DNA of 64,000 nt from an uncultured Erythrobacter sp. (lineage in GTDB: Bacteria; Pseudomonadota; Alphaproteobacteria; Sphingomonadales; Sphingomonadaceae): positions 1,089,501-1,153,500 of the forward strand of contig NZ_CANMPJ010000001.1 in NCBI RefSeq assembly GCF_947499705.1. The letters run 5' to 3'. Positions 46,819-58,505 of the stretch are shown here, piece after piece. The notes beneath the pieces were generated by a model. The model did no database searches, was not told the DNA's origin, and saw only the letters and a list, made by a program, of their open reading frames with translations. Within the stretch, counting starts at the first letter, position 1, and every line of letters starts with the position of its first letter. The position numbers and the translations under genes are program-made.

Positions 46819-48417
46819 TTACGCAGCCTCGAATTGATTCATCGTGTTGTCCTTGCCGCCTGCTTTCAGCGCGGCTTCACCGGCAAAGTACTCCTTGTGA
46901 TCATCGCCGATATCGCTGCCGGCCATGTTCTGGTGCTTCACGCAGGCGATACCCTGACGGATCTCTTCACGCTGGACGTTCTTGACGTAGCCGAGCATGG
47001 CCTGGTCACCGAAATACTCCTTGGCGAGGTTGTCGGTGCTGAGCGCAGCGGTGTGATAGGTCGGCAGCGTGATTAGGTGATGGAAGATGCCTGCGCGCTT
47101 CGCAGCATCGCTCTGGAAGGTGCGGATCTTCTCGTCAGCTTCCGCCGCCAGTTCGGTCGCATCGTAGTCGACACTCATCAGCCTGTCGCGATCGAATGCG
47201 GACACGTCTTTGCCTGCTTCCTCCCATGCATCATAGACTTGCTGGCGGAAGTTCAGTGTCCAGTTGAAGCTCGGCGAATTGTTGTAGACGAGCTTCGCGT
47301 TCGGCACCGTCTCGCGGATCTTGTCGACCATGCTGGCGATCTGTTCGACATGCGGCTTCTCGGTTTCAATCCACAGCAGATCTGCGCCATTCTGCAGCGA
47401 TGTGATGCAGTCGAGCACGACGCGGTCAACGCCGGTTCCAGGGCGGAACTGGTAGAGGTTCGACGGGAGACGCTTAGGGGTCAGCAGTTTGCCATCGCGG
47501 CTGATGAAGACCTGACCATTGGTGATGTTGGCCGGATCGACTTCGTCTGCGTCGATGAAGCTGTTGTACTGATCGCCCAGATCGCCGGGCTCCTCGGACA
47601 CAGCAATCTGCTTCGTCAAGCCGGCGCCGAGCGAGTCGGTGCGGGCGACGATCACGCCATCTTCGATTCCCATTTCGAGGAAGGCATGGCGGCACGCGCG
47701 GATCTTCTGGATAAAGTCCTCATGCGGCACGGTGACTTTGCCGTCCTGGTGGCCGCACTGCTTTTCGTCCGAAACCTGGTTTTCGATCTGAAGCGCGCAA
47801 GCGCCCGCTTCGATCATCTTTTTGGCAAGCAGGTAAGTTGCTTCGGCATTACCGAAACCTGCATCGATATCGGCGATAATCGGAACAACATGCGTTTCGT
47901 AATTGTCGATGGCGTTTTCGAGGCGCTTCGCCTCGATATCATCGCCTGCCTCTCGGGCATCATCGAGAGCGCGGAACATTCCGCCGAGCTCGCGTGCATC
48001 GGCCTGTTTGAGGAAGGTATAGAGTTCCTCGATCAGCGCCGGAACGCTGGTTTTCTCGTGCATCGATTGATCGGGGAGGGGGCCGAACTCGCTGCGCAGC
48101 GCGGCAACCATCCAGCCGGACAGGTAAAGGTAGCGCTGCTTGGTTGTGCCGAAGTGCTTCTTGATGCTGATCATCTTCTGCTGAGCGACAAATCCGTGCC
48201 AGCAGCCGAGCGATTGGGTGTAGTTCGCAGGATCGGCATCATAGGCGTCCATATCGGCGCGCATGATCTTCGCCGTGTATTTGGCGATATCGAGGCCGGT
48301 CTTGAAGCGGTTCTGGATTGCCATGCGGGCGGCGCTTTCAGCATCGATTGCGCCCCAGCTAGGGCCGTTGCCGTTGATGAGTTCGCGCATTTGCGCGATT
48401 TGGGTTTGGTAAGTCAT
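46819..48417 (-). CDS. aceA: isocitrate lyase
   Basis: 532 residues, the longer bacterial form. It splits isocitrate to glyoxylate and succinate in the glyoxylate bypass used on acetate and fatty acids. The catalytic-Cys region 'DEKQCGHQDGKVTVPHEDF' varies the usual KKCGH to KQCGH, as in the long form. Also seen are 'ADIDAGFGNAEATYLLAKKM' and 'LVYNNSPSFNWTLNF'. Malate synthase is not adjacent. It is divergent from a RamB-like regulator with a palindrome between them. Confidence 0.96.
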   Translation of the reverse strand: MTYQTQIAQMRELINGNGPSWGAIDAESAARMAIQNRFKTGLDIAKYTAKIMRADMDAYDADPANYTQSLGCWHGFVAQQKMISIKKHFGTTKQRYLYLSGWMVAALRSEFGPLPDQSMHEKTSVPALIEELYTFLKQADARELGGMFRALDDAREAGDDIEAKRLENAIDNYETHVVPIIADIDAGFGNAEATYLLAKKMIEAGACALQIENQVSDEKQCGHQDGKVTVPHEDFIQKIRACRHAFLEMGIEDGVIVARTDSLGAGLTKQIAVSEEPGDLGDQYNSFIDADEVDPANITNGQVFISRDGKLLTPKRLPSNLYQFRPGTGVDRVVLDCITSLQNGADLLWIETEKPHVEQIASMVDKIRETVPNAKLVYNNSPSFNWTLNFRQQVYDAWEEAGKDVSAFDRDRLMSVDYDATELAAEADEKIRTFQSDAAKRAGIFHHLITLPTYHTAALSTDNLAKEYFGDQAMLGYVKNVQREEIRQGIACVKHQNMAGSDIGDDHKEYFAGEAALKAGGKDNTMNQFEAA

Positions 48418-48543
48418 GAGAGGTCTCCGGATCTTCTTATGGGGAGGTTGTGCACTCTCAATGCCATGGTGCAGCGCAACACAACAGGAAAAGTTACAGA
48501 CTTTCTTGTATGTATCGCCGGGTTTTCGGCGTATCTTGTGTCA

Positions 48544-48565
48544 CTCTGTAAATTAATTTACAGAG
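48544..48565. promoter_or_regulatory. 22-bp perfect palindrome, probable operator
   Basis: 48544-48565 is a perfect 22-bp palindrome with CTCTGTAAAT as the left half. It is 7 bp before the regulator start and 127 bp from the aceA start. A second half-site-like GTTACAG lies near 48492. It is probably bound by the adjacent regulator, giving autoregulation and possibly aceA control. Confidence 0.7.
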
Positions 48566-48571
48566 CTCAAT

Positions 48572-49909
48572 ATGGCTGAAAACGCACTTCTCGCCGGCCC
48601 CGCATTGCGCCGCTTGCGCAAGCGGGAAGGGCTCACACAGGCCGCGATGGCGGCGTCGCTTGGTATATCGCCGAGCTATCTGAACCTGATCGAACGCAAC
48701 CAACGCCCATTGTCCGCACGCGTCCTCGTACAGGTGATCGAGCGGTTCGATTTTGATCCGAGGTCTTTGCGTGAAGATGAAGCTATCGGAGGGATCGATG
48801 GTCTTATCAGGCGGATGAGCGACAAGCGCTTTGCCGATCTGGGTATCGACCGCGAAGAGGTGCAGGAATTCCTCGCCGCAGCCCCGCAAGCCGCCGCGGC
48901 ATTCGCGCGGCTCTACGACAATGCCGGATCGGATGCGGCGAGGCTGGAAGACCCGGCGGCAGATGCGAGACAGGCGGTAGAACGCTGGCAAAACCATTTT
49001 GCCGATCTCGACGAGGCCGCCGAACAACTGTCCGATGAGCTTCGCCTGTCGAGCGGAGATATCAGCGCGGCCCTGCGTGCTCGGCTCAGAGAAAAGCACC
49101 AGATCACAGTGCGTATTCTGCCCGCCGAAGTGATGCCGGGACTGATCCATCGTCTCGACCTCCACGCACGGCAATTGCAGCTTTCCGAGATGCTCCCCGG
49201 CGCTGCGCGGCGCTTTCAGATCGCTCGGCAGATCGGTGCACTGGAGCAGCGCGAGCATATCGAATTACTCGTGGCGGGCGCCAATCTGCCGTCCAATGAA
49301 GCACGGGCGCTCTTCCGCGAGCATGTGACAGACTACGTCGCTGGGGCGCTTCTGATGCCTTATCGGCGTTTCCTCCGCGCTTGCGAGCAGACGGGGTATG
49401 ATTTGGCAGTGCTCCAAAGGCGTTTCGCCTCCAGCTTCGATCAGGTGGCGCAGCGGCTCACGACACTTCAACGCGTTGGGGAACGCGGTCTCCCATTCTT
49501 CAGCGCCCGCTTCGGACGGACGGGGCGTATGGTTGGGTTCACCGCAGGGGCAAGCGGCGCGATGTATCCGCTCGATGGCGCTCGGTGGCCCGCATGGGCG
49601 CCCTATGCGGCGTTCGAAAGCCGGGGGACGATGCTGACCCAGGCGGTGACATTCGGGGAAGGCGAGGCGGCCCCCAAACACTGGTTCACCATTGCACGGA
49701 CGATCGAGGTCGATGGTGTCGCATGCTCCGCTCGCCGGGCCATTGTTTTGGGCCTGGAAGCTCGGTTTGCCGGGGATTTGGCGCAGGCCCGCGGCATATC
49801 GTTGGACCCCGCCGATGCGGTGCCTCTGGGAGTAGGTTGCCCACGCTGCGGCCGCGCCGATTGCCTCACGCCAGCGCCATCTCGATTGGCGCGTTCGCTG
49901 GAGCTGTGA
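48572..49909 (+). CDS. RamB/ScfR-type XRE regulator (short-chain fatty acyl regulator family)
   Basis: 445 residues. N-terminal helix-turn-helix (about 8-65, 'EGLTQAAMAASLGISPSYLN'), a middle IrrE-like domain without an HExxH ('FREHVTDYVAGALLMPYRRF'), and a C-terminal DUF2083-like part with the Cys cluster 'GCPRCGRADCLTPAP'. Family members control acetate, propionate and glyoxylate metabolism and sense acyl-CoA. Position next to isocitrate lyase supports that role. Confidence 0.9.
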   Translation: MAENALLAGPALRRLRKREGLTQAAMAASLGISPSYLNLIERNQRPLSARVLVQVIERFDFDPRSLREDEAIGGIDGLIRRMSDKRFADLGIDREEVQEFLAAAPQAAAAFARLYDNAGSDAARLEDPAADARQAVERWQNHFADLDEAAEQLSDELRLSSGDISAALRARLREKHQITVRILPAEVMPGLIHRLDLHARQLQLSEMLPGAARRFQIARQIGALEQREHIELLVAGANLPSNEARALFREHVTDYVAGALLMPYRRFLRACEQTGYDLAVLQRRFASSFDQVAQRLTTLQRVGERGLPFFSARFGRTGRMVGFTAGASGAMYPLDGARWPAWAPYAAFESRGTMLTQAVTFGEGEAAPKHWFTIARTIEVDGVACSARRAIVLGLEARFAGDLAQARGISLDPADAVPLGVGCPRCGRADCLTPAPSRLARSLEL

Positions 49910-50053
49910 ACAGATCCATGCATTTTACGGCTCGTTAACCGCGCAAAGCCGCCAAATCTGCGGGACAGAAAGATGGTTGTAAGGTTTACCGACACTTAAT
50001 TTCTCGCGGCTAATGCATCGTCACTGTCCCTGTTGCGAGCAAAGCGCCAAGCG

Positions 50054-51438
<1,385 letters not shown>

Positions 51439-51439
<1 letters not shown>

Positions 51440-53577
51440 TGCCGGGGATGGACACGTTCATCCAGTATGTCGGACTCGCGAGCTATCTTGCTGGCGCGGT
51501 TCTGAGCGCCGGAGCTGGACTTTGGATCGCGCGCTATGGCGATCGCAGCCGGCCTGATCGGCTGGCGGTGCTGGTAGCCTGCGGATTAACCGCACTTTGG
51601 TGCAGTCTCTCAGCTTCGTTTGGCGATGGGGAAACGGCTGTTGCGCTGACCGAGACCGCGCGTAATCTGGCACTGATCGTTGCGATCTTCTGCCTGTTCT
51701 CCGCAGATGGCCGCGATGAAAGCCTGAAACCAATCCGTCCAGTGATCCTGACCTTGGTTTTGGTCGAGTTGTTCCATCCGATCCTGTTGATGTTCGATGC
51801 CCGTTTCGGGGCGTATCCGGAGCTTGCGCAGCTGACATTTGAAGTGACCGCCGTCCTGCACATGCTGGTCGCCATTGGTGCGCTAGTGTTGTTGCATAAC
51901 CTGTATGCAGGGGCGGCAGCGTCTTCGCGCCGGATCTTGCGCTGGAGCGGAATCGCGCTCGCCGGAATCTTCGCTTATGATCTGAACTTCTTCACCATCG
52001 CCTATTTGAGCGGGGCAGAGCCCGGTGCCTTTGGGATGCTGCGCGGCCTGTTCGCTGGCGCAATGGTGGTGCTTCTCGCCTTTGGTTCGAACGAGACCAG
52101 CGCGGGCCTGCACTTCCGTCCATCTCGGGCGGTTACGTTCCAGACACTCTCCTTGATGGTCATCGGCAGCTATCTGCTCGTGATGTTCCTGGTGACGCGC
52201 TCGCTCGCGGTGCTGGGCGGGGACGTCGCTCGAGTAAGTCAGGTGGCGTTTCTGGTGGTCGGTATAATCGCCGCCTTTGCGTTCCTGCCATCTCAGCGTG
52301 TGCGCGGTTGGTTCCGCGTGATGGCGTCCAAACACCTGTTTCAGCACCGCTATGACTACCGTGAGGAATGGCTGCGTTTCACGCAGACAATTGGGCGCGG
52401 ATCAAGCACAAGCCCGAGTTTTCATCAGCGCGCGGTGCAGGCAGTTGCCGACATTACGGACAGCCCGGCGGGGTTGCTGCTGGTTCCGAATGAAGAAGCG
52501 CAGCTGGAGCTTTCGGCGCGCTGGAAATGGCCAACAATCGAAGTGCCCGGCGTGGCCGCCGAATATGCGCTGTCAGGTCTGCTGGAACAGCACCACCATA
52601 TCATCGATCTCGATCAGGTGCGGTCGGGACAGGACTTGCACGGGGAGATCGCGCATGTCCCTGCGTGGCTGGCCGAGGCCGAAGACGCTTGGGCGATCGT
52701 ACCCCTGATCCACTTCGACCGCCTTGTTGGAACAATCGTCCTTGCCCGTCCGCGCATCGAACGCCGGCTCGATTGGGAGGATTTCGACCTGCTCCGCGTC
52801 GTCGGCCAACAACTCGCCAGCTACCTTGCCGAGCAATCGGGCCAGCAGGCACTGATGGACGCGAGCCGCTTTGATGAATTCAACCGCCGCATGGCGTTCG
52901 TGATGCACGACATCAAGAACCTCGCGAGCCAATTGTCGCTGCTTTCGACCAATGCACAGAAACACGCTGAAAACCCGGACTTTCGGGCGGATATGCTGGT
53001 GACCCTGAAAAAGTCGTCGGAGAAGCTGAACGGGCTGCTTGATCGTCTTGGTCGCTATGGATCGGGGCAGGCTCAAACTGTGCGTGACGTTGAACTTGGC
53101 GGACTTGCGAGCGGGCTTTCCGAGCGTTTCAAACGCGTGCATCCGGTTTCCATCACGCGCACCGATCCCGTGACGGTGCTTGCCGATGTCGATGCGCTCG
53201 AACAGGCGTTGATGCATTTGATCCAGAACGCGATCGACGCCAGCGACGATGAGCTCCCTATCTACCTCAACATCACCAGCGACGGCCTACACGGCCAGAT
53301 TGACGTGATTGACGCAGGCTCAGGCATGTCGCCTGAATTCGTGCGCAGCGGTCTGTTCAAACCGTTTGTCTCCTCCAAGGACGGAGGCTTCGGCATCGGA
53401 GCGTTCGAAGCGCGTGAGATGATCAAGGCGATGGGCGGCCGCGTTGAAGTGGAATCGCGCGAAGGCTTGGGAACCCGCTTCAGCGTGATCCTGCCGCTGC
53501 CCGAAGCGGTTCGTCTGCTCGAAGAAACCGCGCAGTCCAACTCACAAACCAACTCAAAAACGAATGAGGCCGCGTGA
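51439..53577 (+). CDS. prsK: PEP-CTERM system histidine kinase PrsK
   Basis: 712 residues. About eight N-terminal membrane segments (1-285), a GAF-like domain (about 320-460), and the kinase. The phosphoacceptor is His490 in 'FVMHDIKNLASQLS', and the ATP-binding boxes are 'LIQNAIDASDDE', 'VIDAGSGMSPEFV' and 'GGFGIGAFEAREMIKAMGG'. The end is Asn/Thr/Ser-rich. Between the transferase and PrsR with overlaps at both ends. It should phosphorylate PrsR. Confidence 0.92.
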
Positions 53578-54941
53578 TGGCTGACAAGAAACCAACTTTG
53601 CTCGTGGTCGAAGACGACGAAGGCCTGCAAGCACAGCTCAAATGGGCGTACGAAGACTTTGACGTCGTCATTGCGGGAGATCGCGACAGCGCCATTGCAG
53701 CGCTGCGTAGCGAGGCACCGGCGGTGGTCACTCTGGATCTCGGCTTGCCGCCTGATCCGGATGGCACGACCGAGGGTTTTGCGGTGCTCGACGCGATCAT
53801 GGAGCTGAAACCGGACACCAAGGTCATCGTGGCCAGCGGCCATGGCGCGCGCGAGAGCGCTTTGCAGGCGATTGAGCGCGGGGCCTACGATTTTTACCAG
53901 AAGCCAGTCGATATCGACGCGCTCGGGCTGATCGTCCGCCGCGCATTCGACCTTCACGCAATCGAAGACGAGAACCGCCGCCTTGTTGCGAACAGCAGCG
54001 AGGACAAAACCGTTCTTGGTCGGTTGATCACCGGCGCTCCCGAGATGGTGAAGGTCGCGCGCACAATCGAGCGTGTGGCAAGCACCAATGTTTCGGTCAT
54101 GCTGCTCGGCGCGAGCGGAACTGGCAAGGAATTGCTGGCGCAAGGCCTCCACGATGCCAGTGACCGCGCGGACGGCCCGTTTGTTGCGATCAACTGCGCG
54201 GCAATCCCGGAAAACCTGCTCGAAAGTGAGCTATTCGGGCATGAAAAGGGCGCATTTACAGGTGCCGTCAAGACCACCGAGGGCAAGATCGAAAGCGCCA
54301 ATGGCGGCACACTGTTCCTGGATGAGGTCGGCGATATTCCTTTGCCGCTTCAGGTTAAACTTCTGCGCTTCCTGCAAGAACGCACAATCGAGCGGATTGG
54401 TGGGCGCAAGGCGATTTCAGTCAACACGCGGATCGTTTGCGCGACGCACCAGGATCTCGAAAAGATGATCGGCGAGAACACATTCCGTGAAGACCTGTTC
54501 TATCGCCTCGCTGAAATTGTAGTCCGCATCCCGACACTGGCCGAACGGCACGGAGATGCCATCCTTTTGGCGAAGGCTTTCCTCAAGCGGTTTGCGGCGG
54601 AAATGAATCCGACAGTCACCGGCTTCGCACCTGATGCGCTCACAGTGATCGATGCGCATGATTGGCCCGGCAATGTCCGCGAGCTGGAGAACCGCGTGAA
54701 GCGTGCGGTGATCATGGCGGATGGCAAGTTGGTCAGCGCGGACGATCTGGATCTCGGAGATAGCGAGGAAGAGGCGACCGAAGTTCTCAACCTGAAATCG
54801 GCTCGCGAGCAATCCGACCGGCGAGTGATCCGCCATGCCCTGGCCCGCAGCGAGGGCAATATTTCGAGCACGGCCAAGCTGCTCGGGATCAGCCGCCCGA
54901 CGCTCTATGACCTGCTGAAGCAGTATGATCTGCATGCGTAA
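53577..54941 (+). CDS. prsR: sigma-54-dependent response regulator PrsR
   Basis: 454 residues from ATG 53577 (TGATG overlap with PrsK); GTG 53574 is one codon earlier. Receiver domain with Asp54 in 'VTLDLGLPP', AAA+ domain ('GASGTGKELLAQGLHD', 'KGAFTGAVKTTEG' for sigma-54 contact, 'GGTLFLDEVGDIPL'), and a C-terminal Fis helix-turn-helix ('NISSTAKLLGISRPTLYDLL'). It activates sigma-54 promoters, in this system those of PEP-CTERM proteins. Confidence 0.95.
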   Translation: MADKKPTLLVVEDDEGLQAQLKWAYEDFDVVIAGDRDSAIAALRSEAPAVVTLDLGLPPDPDGTTEGFAVLDAIMELKPDTKVIVASGHGARESALQAIERGAYDFYQKPVDIDALGLIVRRAFDLHAIEDENRRLVANSSEDKTVLGRLITGAPEMVKVARTIERVASTNVSVMLLGASGTGKELLAQGLHDASDRADGPFVAINCAAIPENLLESELFGHEKGAFTGAVKTTEGKIESANGGTLFLDEVGDIPLPLQVKLLRFLQERTIERIGGRKAISVNTRIVCATHQDLEKMIGENTFREDLFYRLAEIVVRIPTLAERHGDAILLAKAFLKRFAAEMNPTVTGFAPDALTVIDAHDWPGNVRELENRVKRAVIMADGKLVSADDLDLGDSEEEATEVLNLKSAREQSDRRVIRHALARSEGNISSTAKLLGISRPTLYDLLKQYDLHA

Positions 54942-56415
54942 GACTACGCGTCTTTGCTTCGCGGTAACCGCCGCGGTCGCGCTTGCCAGTTGCTCGGGCG
55001 ATGGCGAGGGTAATGGCGGCTCGGCGCTCTATGGCAATGCCGAGTTCGTGCGCCTTGTCGAAGATGCGCGGTTTGCCATGAATGACGGCAATCTGGCGGA
55101 AGCCGGAAGATTGCTTGATCAGGCGCGCGAAGTGGACGCCGAAAACCCCGGTCTATGGGTGGATGTTGCGAGGCTGCGCTTTCGCGGGGGGGAACATCTG
55201 CCAGCCTTGGAAGCAGCCGACTATGCGCTCGAGCTGGGTCCGGAATATGCCCCGGCGCTTTTGATGCGAGCCCAATTGGTCCGCGATGCTCATGGGCTAG
55301 CTGATGCGATGCCGTGGTTCGAAGCGGCGGTGCAGGCGGACCCTGAAAACCTTGAATTGCTGGCTGACTACGCCGCGACGCTGGGCGATTTGGGGCGCTA
55401 CACCGATATGCTCACGGTCGTTCGCGAAATTGCTGAGATCGACCCGAATTACCCGCAGGTCTTCTATCTGCAGGCAGTGCTAGCCGCGCGTGCGGGCGAG
55501 GCAGTTCTCGCCCGCAGTTTGCTCTCCAGAAGCGGTATGATCGAACGCGGTGTTCCCGCTGCAATGTTGCTCAATGCTCTGATCGACATGCAGCAAGCGA
55601 CGCCGGACAATGCCATTCTGACGCTCGAGCGCCTTGCCGAGCGCCAGCCGGGCAATGTGCGGGTGCTGGAGCTTCTCGCGACCGCGCTTTGGCGGAGTGA
55701 ACGCGACGACGAAATCGTCGAGCGCTTCGCTGTGCTCGCAAGTTCGGACAGTGGCTCACCGTATCTCGCCATGCTTGTTGGAAGAGCGCATGAGCGGCTT
55801 GGCGATTACGCTGCAGCGGCTCCTTACCTTGAACGCGCGCAGACCATTCGCGCTGTGCAGTGGGCGGTTCTCGGAGGAGGCCGTGCAGGCTTGCCAGCAC
55901 CGACTGCGCAGATACGTAGACTGATTGCTGAGCAAGATGTGGGTGGAGCGGGACGCTCGGCAGCGGAGCTGATGGAGCGCTTTCCCGGCTCTTCCGATAT
56001 TCATGCATTAGCCGGTGACGCTTCATTTGCTGGCGGCAATGCCGAAGGTGCGCTTGAGCGCTACGGGATCGCGGCGACGATCCGCCGGCCATGGCCGCTG
56101 ACGCGAAAGATTATCAGTGCATATCGTGACTATGGAGACAACACAGCTGCGGACACTTTGTTGGTGCGCCACCTCAAAGGTGAACCCAGCAACACTGAAG
56201 CGCTGCTGATGCTTGCCGAGCGCCGTGCGCTGGCCGAAGACTGGCTGAGAGTCGCTGTTCTGTTGGACCATGCAATCGCACTCGGTTCGGGCAACGATGC
56301 GAAGCTGCTCGAACTGCGAACGCAGGCAGCGGAAGCGCTGGGCCGCGACGATGAGGCCGAGCAGTTCGCCAAGCGAGCCGCAGCTCTCAATCCCAGTGGA
56401 TTTGTTGCGGGCTGA
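54934..56415 (+). CDS. TPR-repeat lipoprotein (PrsT-like)
   Basis: 493 residues from ATG 54934; ATG 54925, three codons upstream, is also possible. A lipoprotein signal ends in 'VALASC', then an acidic Gly-rich start and about ten helical TPR repeats ('NDGNLAEAGRLLDQAREVDA', 'PWFEAAVQADPENLELLADY'). It overlaps prsR by 8 bp. In PEP-CTERM loci a TPR protein occupies this place and is thought to act in export or EPS assembly at the envelope. Confidence 0.85.
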   Translation: MRKTTRLCFAVTAAVALASCSGDGEGNGGSALYGNAEFVRLVEDARFAMNDGNLAEAGRLLDQAREVDAENPGLWVDVARLRFRGGEHLPALEAADYALELGPEYAPALLMRAQLVRDAHGLADAMPWFEAAVQADPENLELLADYAATLGDLGRYTDMLTVVREIAEIDPNYPQVFYLQAVLAARAGEAVLARSLLSRSGMIERGVPAAMLLNALIDMQQATPDNAILTLERLAERQPGNVRVLELLATALWRSERDDEIVERFAVLASSDSGSPYLAMLVGRAHERLGDYAAAAPYLERAQTIRAVQWAVLGGGRAGLPAPTAQIRRLIAEQDVGGAGRSAAELMERFPGSSDIHALAGDASFAGGNAEGALERYGIAATIRRPWPLTRKIISAYRDYGDNTAADTLLVRHLKGEPSNTEALLMLAERRALAEDWLRVAVLLDHAIALGSGNDAKLLELRTQAAEALGRDDEAEQFAKRAAALNPSGFVAG

Positions 56416-56462
56416 TAGCCTGAACTCGACAATCGGGCGCAAGGCAGGCAGGGGCGCTCGCC

Positions 56463-57431
56463 ATGTTGTCTCGCCTTTCCATTCTTGCCGATCCGATGAT
56501 CGCCGTGTTGCTGATCGCGACCGCGCTGGCGCTGTTCGTGCCTTCGGTGGGGGAAGCGCGCGGGATTGCGCAGACTGTTTCCAGTGTTGGAATATTCCTG
56601 CTGTTTCTAGTCAACGGAATGCGGATCGCGCGCGGTGAGATTGCGCGGGGGCTCGCCAATTGGAGGTTCTTCGCGCCATTGTTCCTGTGGGTGTTTGGGG
56701 CGATGTCGCTTGCGGGACTAGGCTTCGCACAGCTTGCTAGTACGATCTTGCCACCGATGGTGGCGCTGGGCTTTCTGTATCTCGGGACATTGCCATCAAC
56801 CATTCAGTCGGCGACGTCCTACACCAGCCTGGCGGGCGGCAATATTGCGCTCTCAGTGGTTGGGGCCGCTCTGATCAATATCGCAGGCGTATTCGTGACC
56901 GCGCCGCTTTTCGCTCTGCTTGGCGGAGGCAGCGCGGCGGAGATCGGTAACGAGACGATTCTGCGGATCGGATTAATCCTGATCCTGCCCTTCGTGATCG
57001 GGCAGCTGCTGCAAGACTGGACGATCGACACTCTTAGGGAGCGCAAATCCCAGGTGGTGTGGCTCGACCGGCTGGTTATCGGAATTGCCGTCTATGTCGC
57101 GTTTTCCGGAGCGGTGGAGCAGGGCCTTGCGACGATGTTCTCGGCCACGGATTGGGCAGTGCTGCTGGCACTAATCGTTGCCTTTCTGATCGTTGGCACT
57201 GGAGGCGCATGGGGGCTGGGTGGTTTGCTGCGCTACCCGCGCGAAGACCGCATCGCATTTCTGTTTGCCGGCGCGCAAAAGAGCGTTGCTATTGGCGCCC
57301 CTCTAGCCGCGATCCTGTTTCCACCGGACATTGCCGGCTTCGTGATCGCGCCGCTGCTGCTTTACCACCTGCTCCAACTGGTATGGGCCGCGCCGCTCGC
57401 TACGTACCTGGCTCGGCAGCAGCCGGATTAG
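56463..57431 (+). CDS. bile acid:sodium symporter-like (SBF) transporter
   Basis: 322 residues with about ten membrane segments. It matches the YfeH/SBF-like group: 'SVGIFLLFLVNGMRIARGEI', 'YLGTLPSTIQSATSYTSLAG' and 'AFLFAGAQKSVAIGAPLAAI'. It probably carries an organic anion with Na+. It starts 47 bp after the TPR gene and could share its transcript. The 3' end overlaps the converging DUF475 gene by 32 bp. Confidence 0.9.
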   Translation: MLSRLSILADPMIAVLLIATALALFVPSVGEARGIAQTVSSVGIFLLFLVNGMRIARGEIARGLANWRFFAPLFLWVFGAMSLAGLGFAQLASTILPPMVALGFLYLGTLPSTIQSATSYTSLAGGNIALSVVGAALINIAGVFVTAPLFALLGGGSAAEIGNETILRIGLILILPFVIGQLLQDWTIDTLRERKSQVVWLDRLVIGIAVYVAFSGAVEQGLATMFSATDWAVLLALIVAFLIVGTGGAWGLGGLLRYPREDRIAFLFAGAQKSVAIGAPLAAILFPPDIAGFVIAPLLLYHLLQLVWAAPLATYLARQQPD

Positions 57432-58476
57432 CCGCGCGTTCCGCCCGGTTGTGGCGGATAGACCACCACAGCGACAGGCCGATCAGCACCGCTCCGATCA
57501 ATCCGGTGATCGTTTCGGGAATGTGATAGCGCGCGGACACCAGCATGATGATGCCGAGCACGATGATTGCCCAGAAGGCGCCGTGCTCAAGATAGCGATA
57601 CTGCGCCAGCGTTCCGGTGCGTACGAGGTGGATTGTCATGGACCGTACGAACATCGCGCCGACCGACAGGCCGATGGCGATCACGATCATGTTGTTCGAC
57701 AACGCGAACGCACCGATCACCCCGTCAAAACTGAAGCTCGCATCGAGAACTTCGAGATAGAGGAACCCGCCAAGGCCGGAACGCACGATCTCGCCAGCGG
57801 CTTTCTTGCGCGCCTCGCGTTGTTCGATAATCGCGCCCAGCGCATGAACGCCGATAAAGGTGATCAGGCCCAGCAGTCCTGCGGTGAGGAAAGTGAGCGC
57901 ATCGTCCGGCGTCAGCAGGGTCGAAACGCCATAAACCAGCGCGAGAACCAATCCGATCTCCACGGCGGGAACGCTCGAGAACTTATTGATCGTCTGCTCC
58001 AGCGAATGGATCCAGTGCACCTCTTTCTCCTCATCGAAGAAGAAGGTTAGGCCAACCATCACCAGGAACGCGCCGCCAAACCCGGCAATTCCAATATGCG
58101 CGCCCGATACGATCCGCTCATATTCCTCCGGATCGCCGAGCGAAAGCTGGATCGCATCCCATGGCCCGATCTGGGCGGCGATGGAGACAATCGCGATGGG
58201 AAAGACAATGCGCATCCCGAACACCGCGATCAGGATACCGATGGTGAGGAAGCGCTGCTGCCAGACCGGGTCCATCTCTCGCAGCACGGTCGCATTGACT
58301 ACAGCGTTGTCGAAGCTGAGCGACACTTCGAGGATCGACAATACGATGACGATCCACAGGACCGACAGCATCCCGCCAATCGTGCCCGTGCTTACCCAGC
58401 CATAATAGGCGGCCAGTGCAAAGCACACGGCAGTGAAAGCGAGCGAGAATGTGTAGTAACGCAGCAGCGTTTGCAT
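57400..58476 (-). CDS. DUF475 (TerC-like) membrane protein
   Basis: 358 residues, about nine membrane segments. The conserved acidic membrane motifs 'ILEVSLSFDNAVVNATVLRE' and 'YLEVLDASFSFDGVIGAFAL' are typical of DUF475, which is related to TerC and may move metal ions such as Mn2+. The C-terminal tail is Ala-rich. It is 29 bp from panB on the same strand. Confidence 0.9.
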   Translation of the reverse strand: MQTLLRYYTFSLAFTAVCFALAAYYGWVSTGTIGGMLSVLWIVIVLSILEVSLSFDNAVVNATVLREMDPVWQQRFLTIGILIAVFGMRIVFPIAIVSIAAQIGPWDAIQLSLGDPEEYERIVSGAHIGIAGFGGAFLVMVGLTFFFDEEKEVHWIHSLEQTINKFSSVPAVEIGLVLALVYGVSTLLTPDDALTFLTAGLLGLITFIGVHALGAIIEQREARKKAAGEIVRSGLGGFLYLEVLDASFSFDGVIGAFALSNNMIVIAIGLSVGAMFVRSMTIHLVRTGTLAQYRYLEHGAFWAIIVLGIIMLVSARYHIPETITGLIGAVLIGLSLWWSIRHNRAERAANPAAAEPGT

Positions 58477-58505
58477 GGCCTGGGAATGCCTTGGTCTAGA
58501 TGGGA

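Noticed and set aside
47077..48579. 500-codon open frame on the plus strand
   Set aside because: Antisense to isocitrate lyase, which is unmistakable; no domain is recognised and it runs through the operator into the regulator start.
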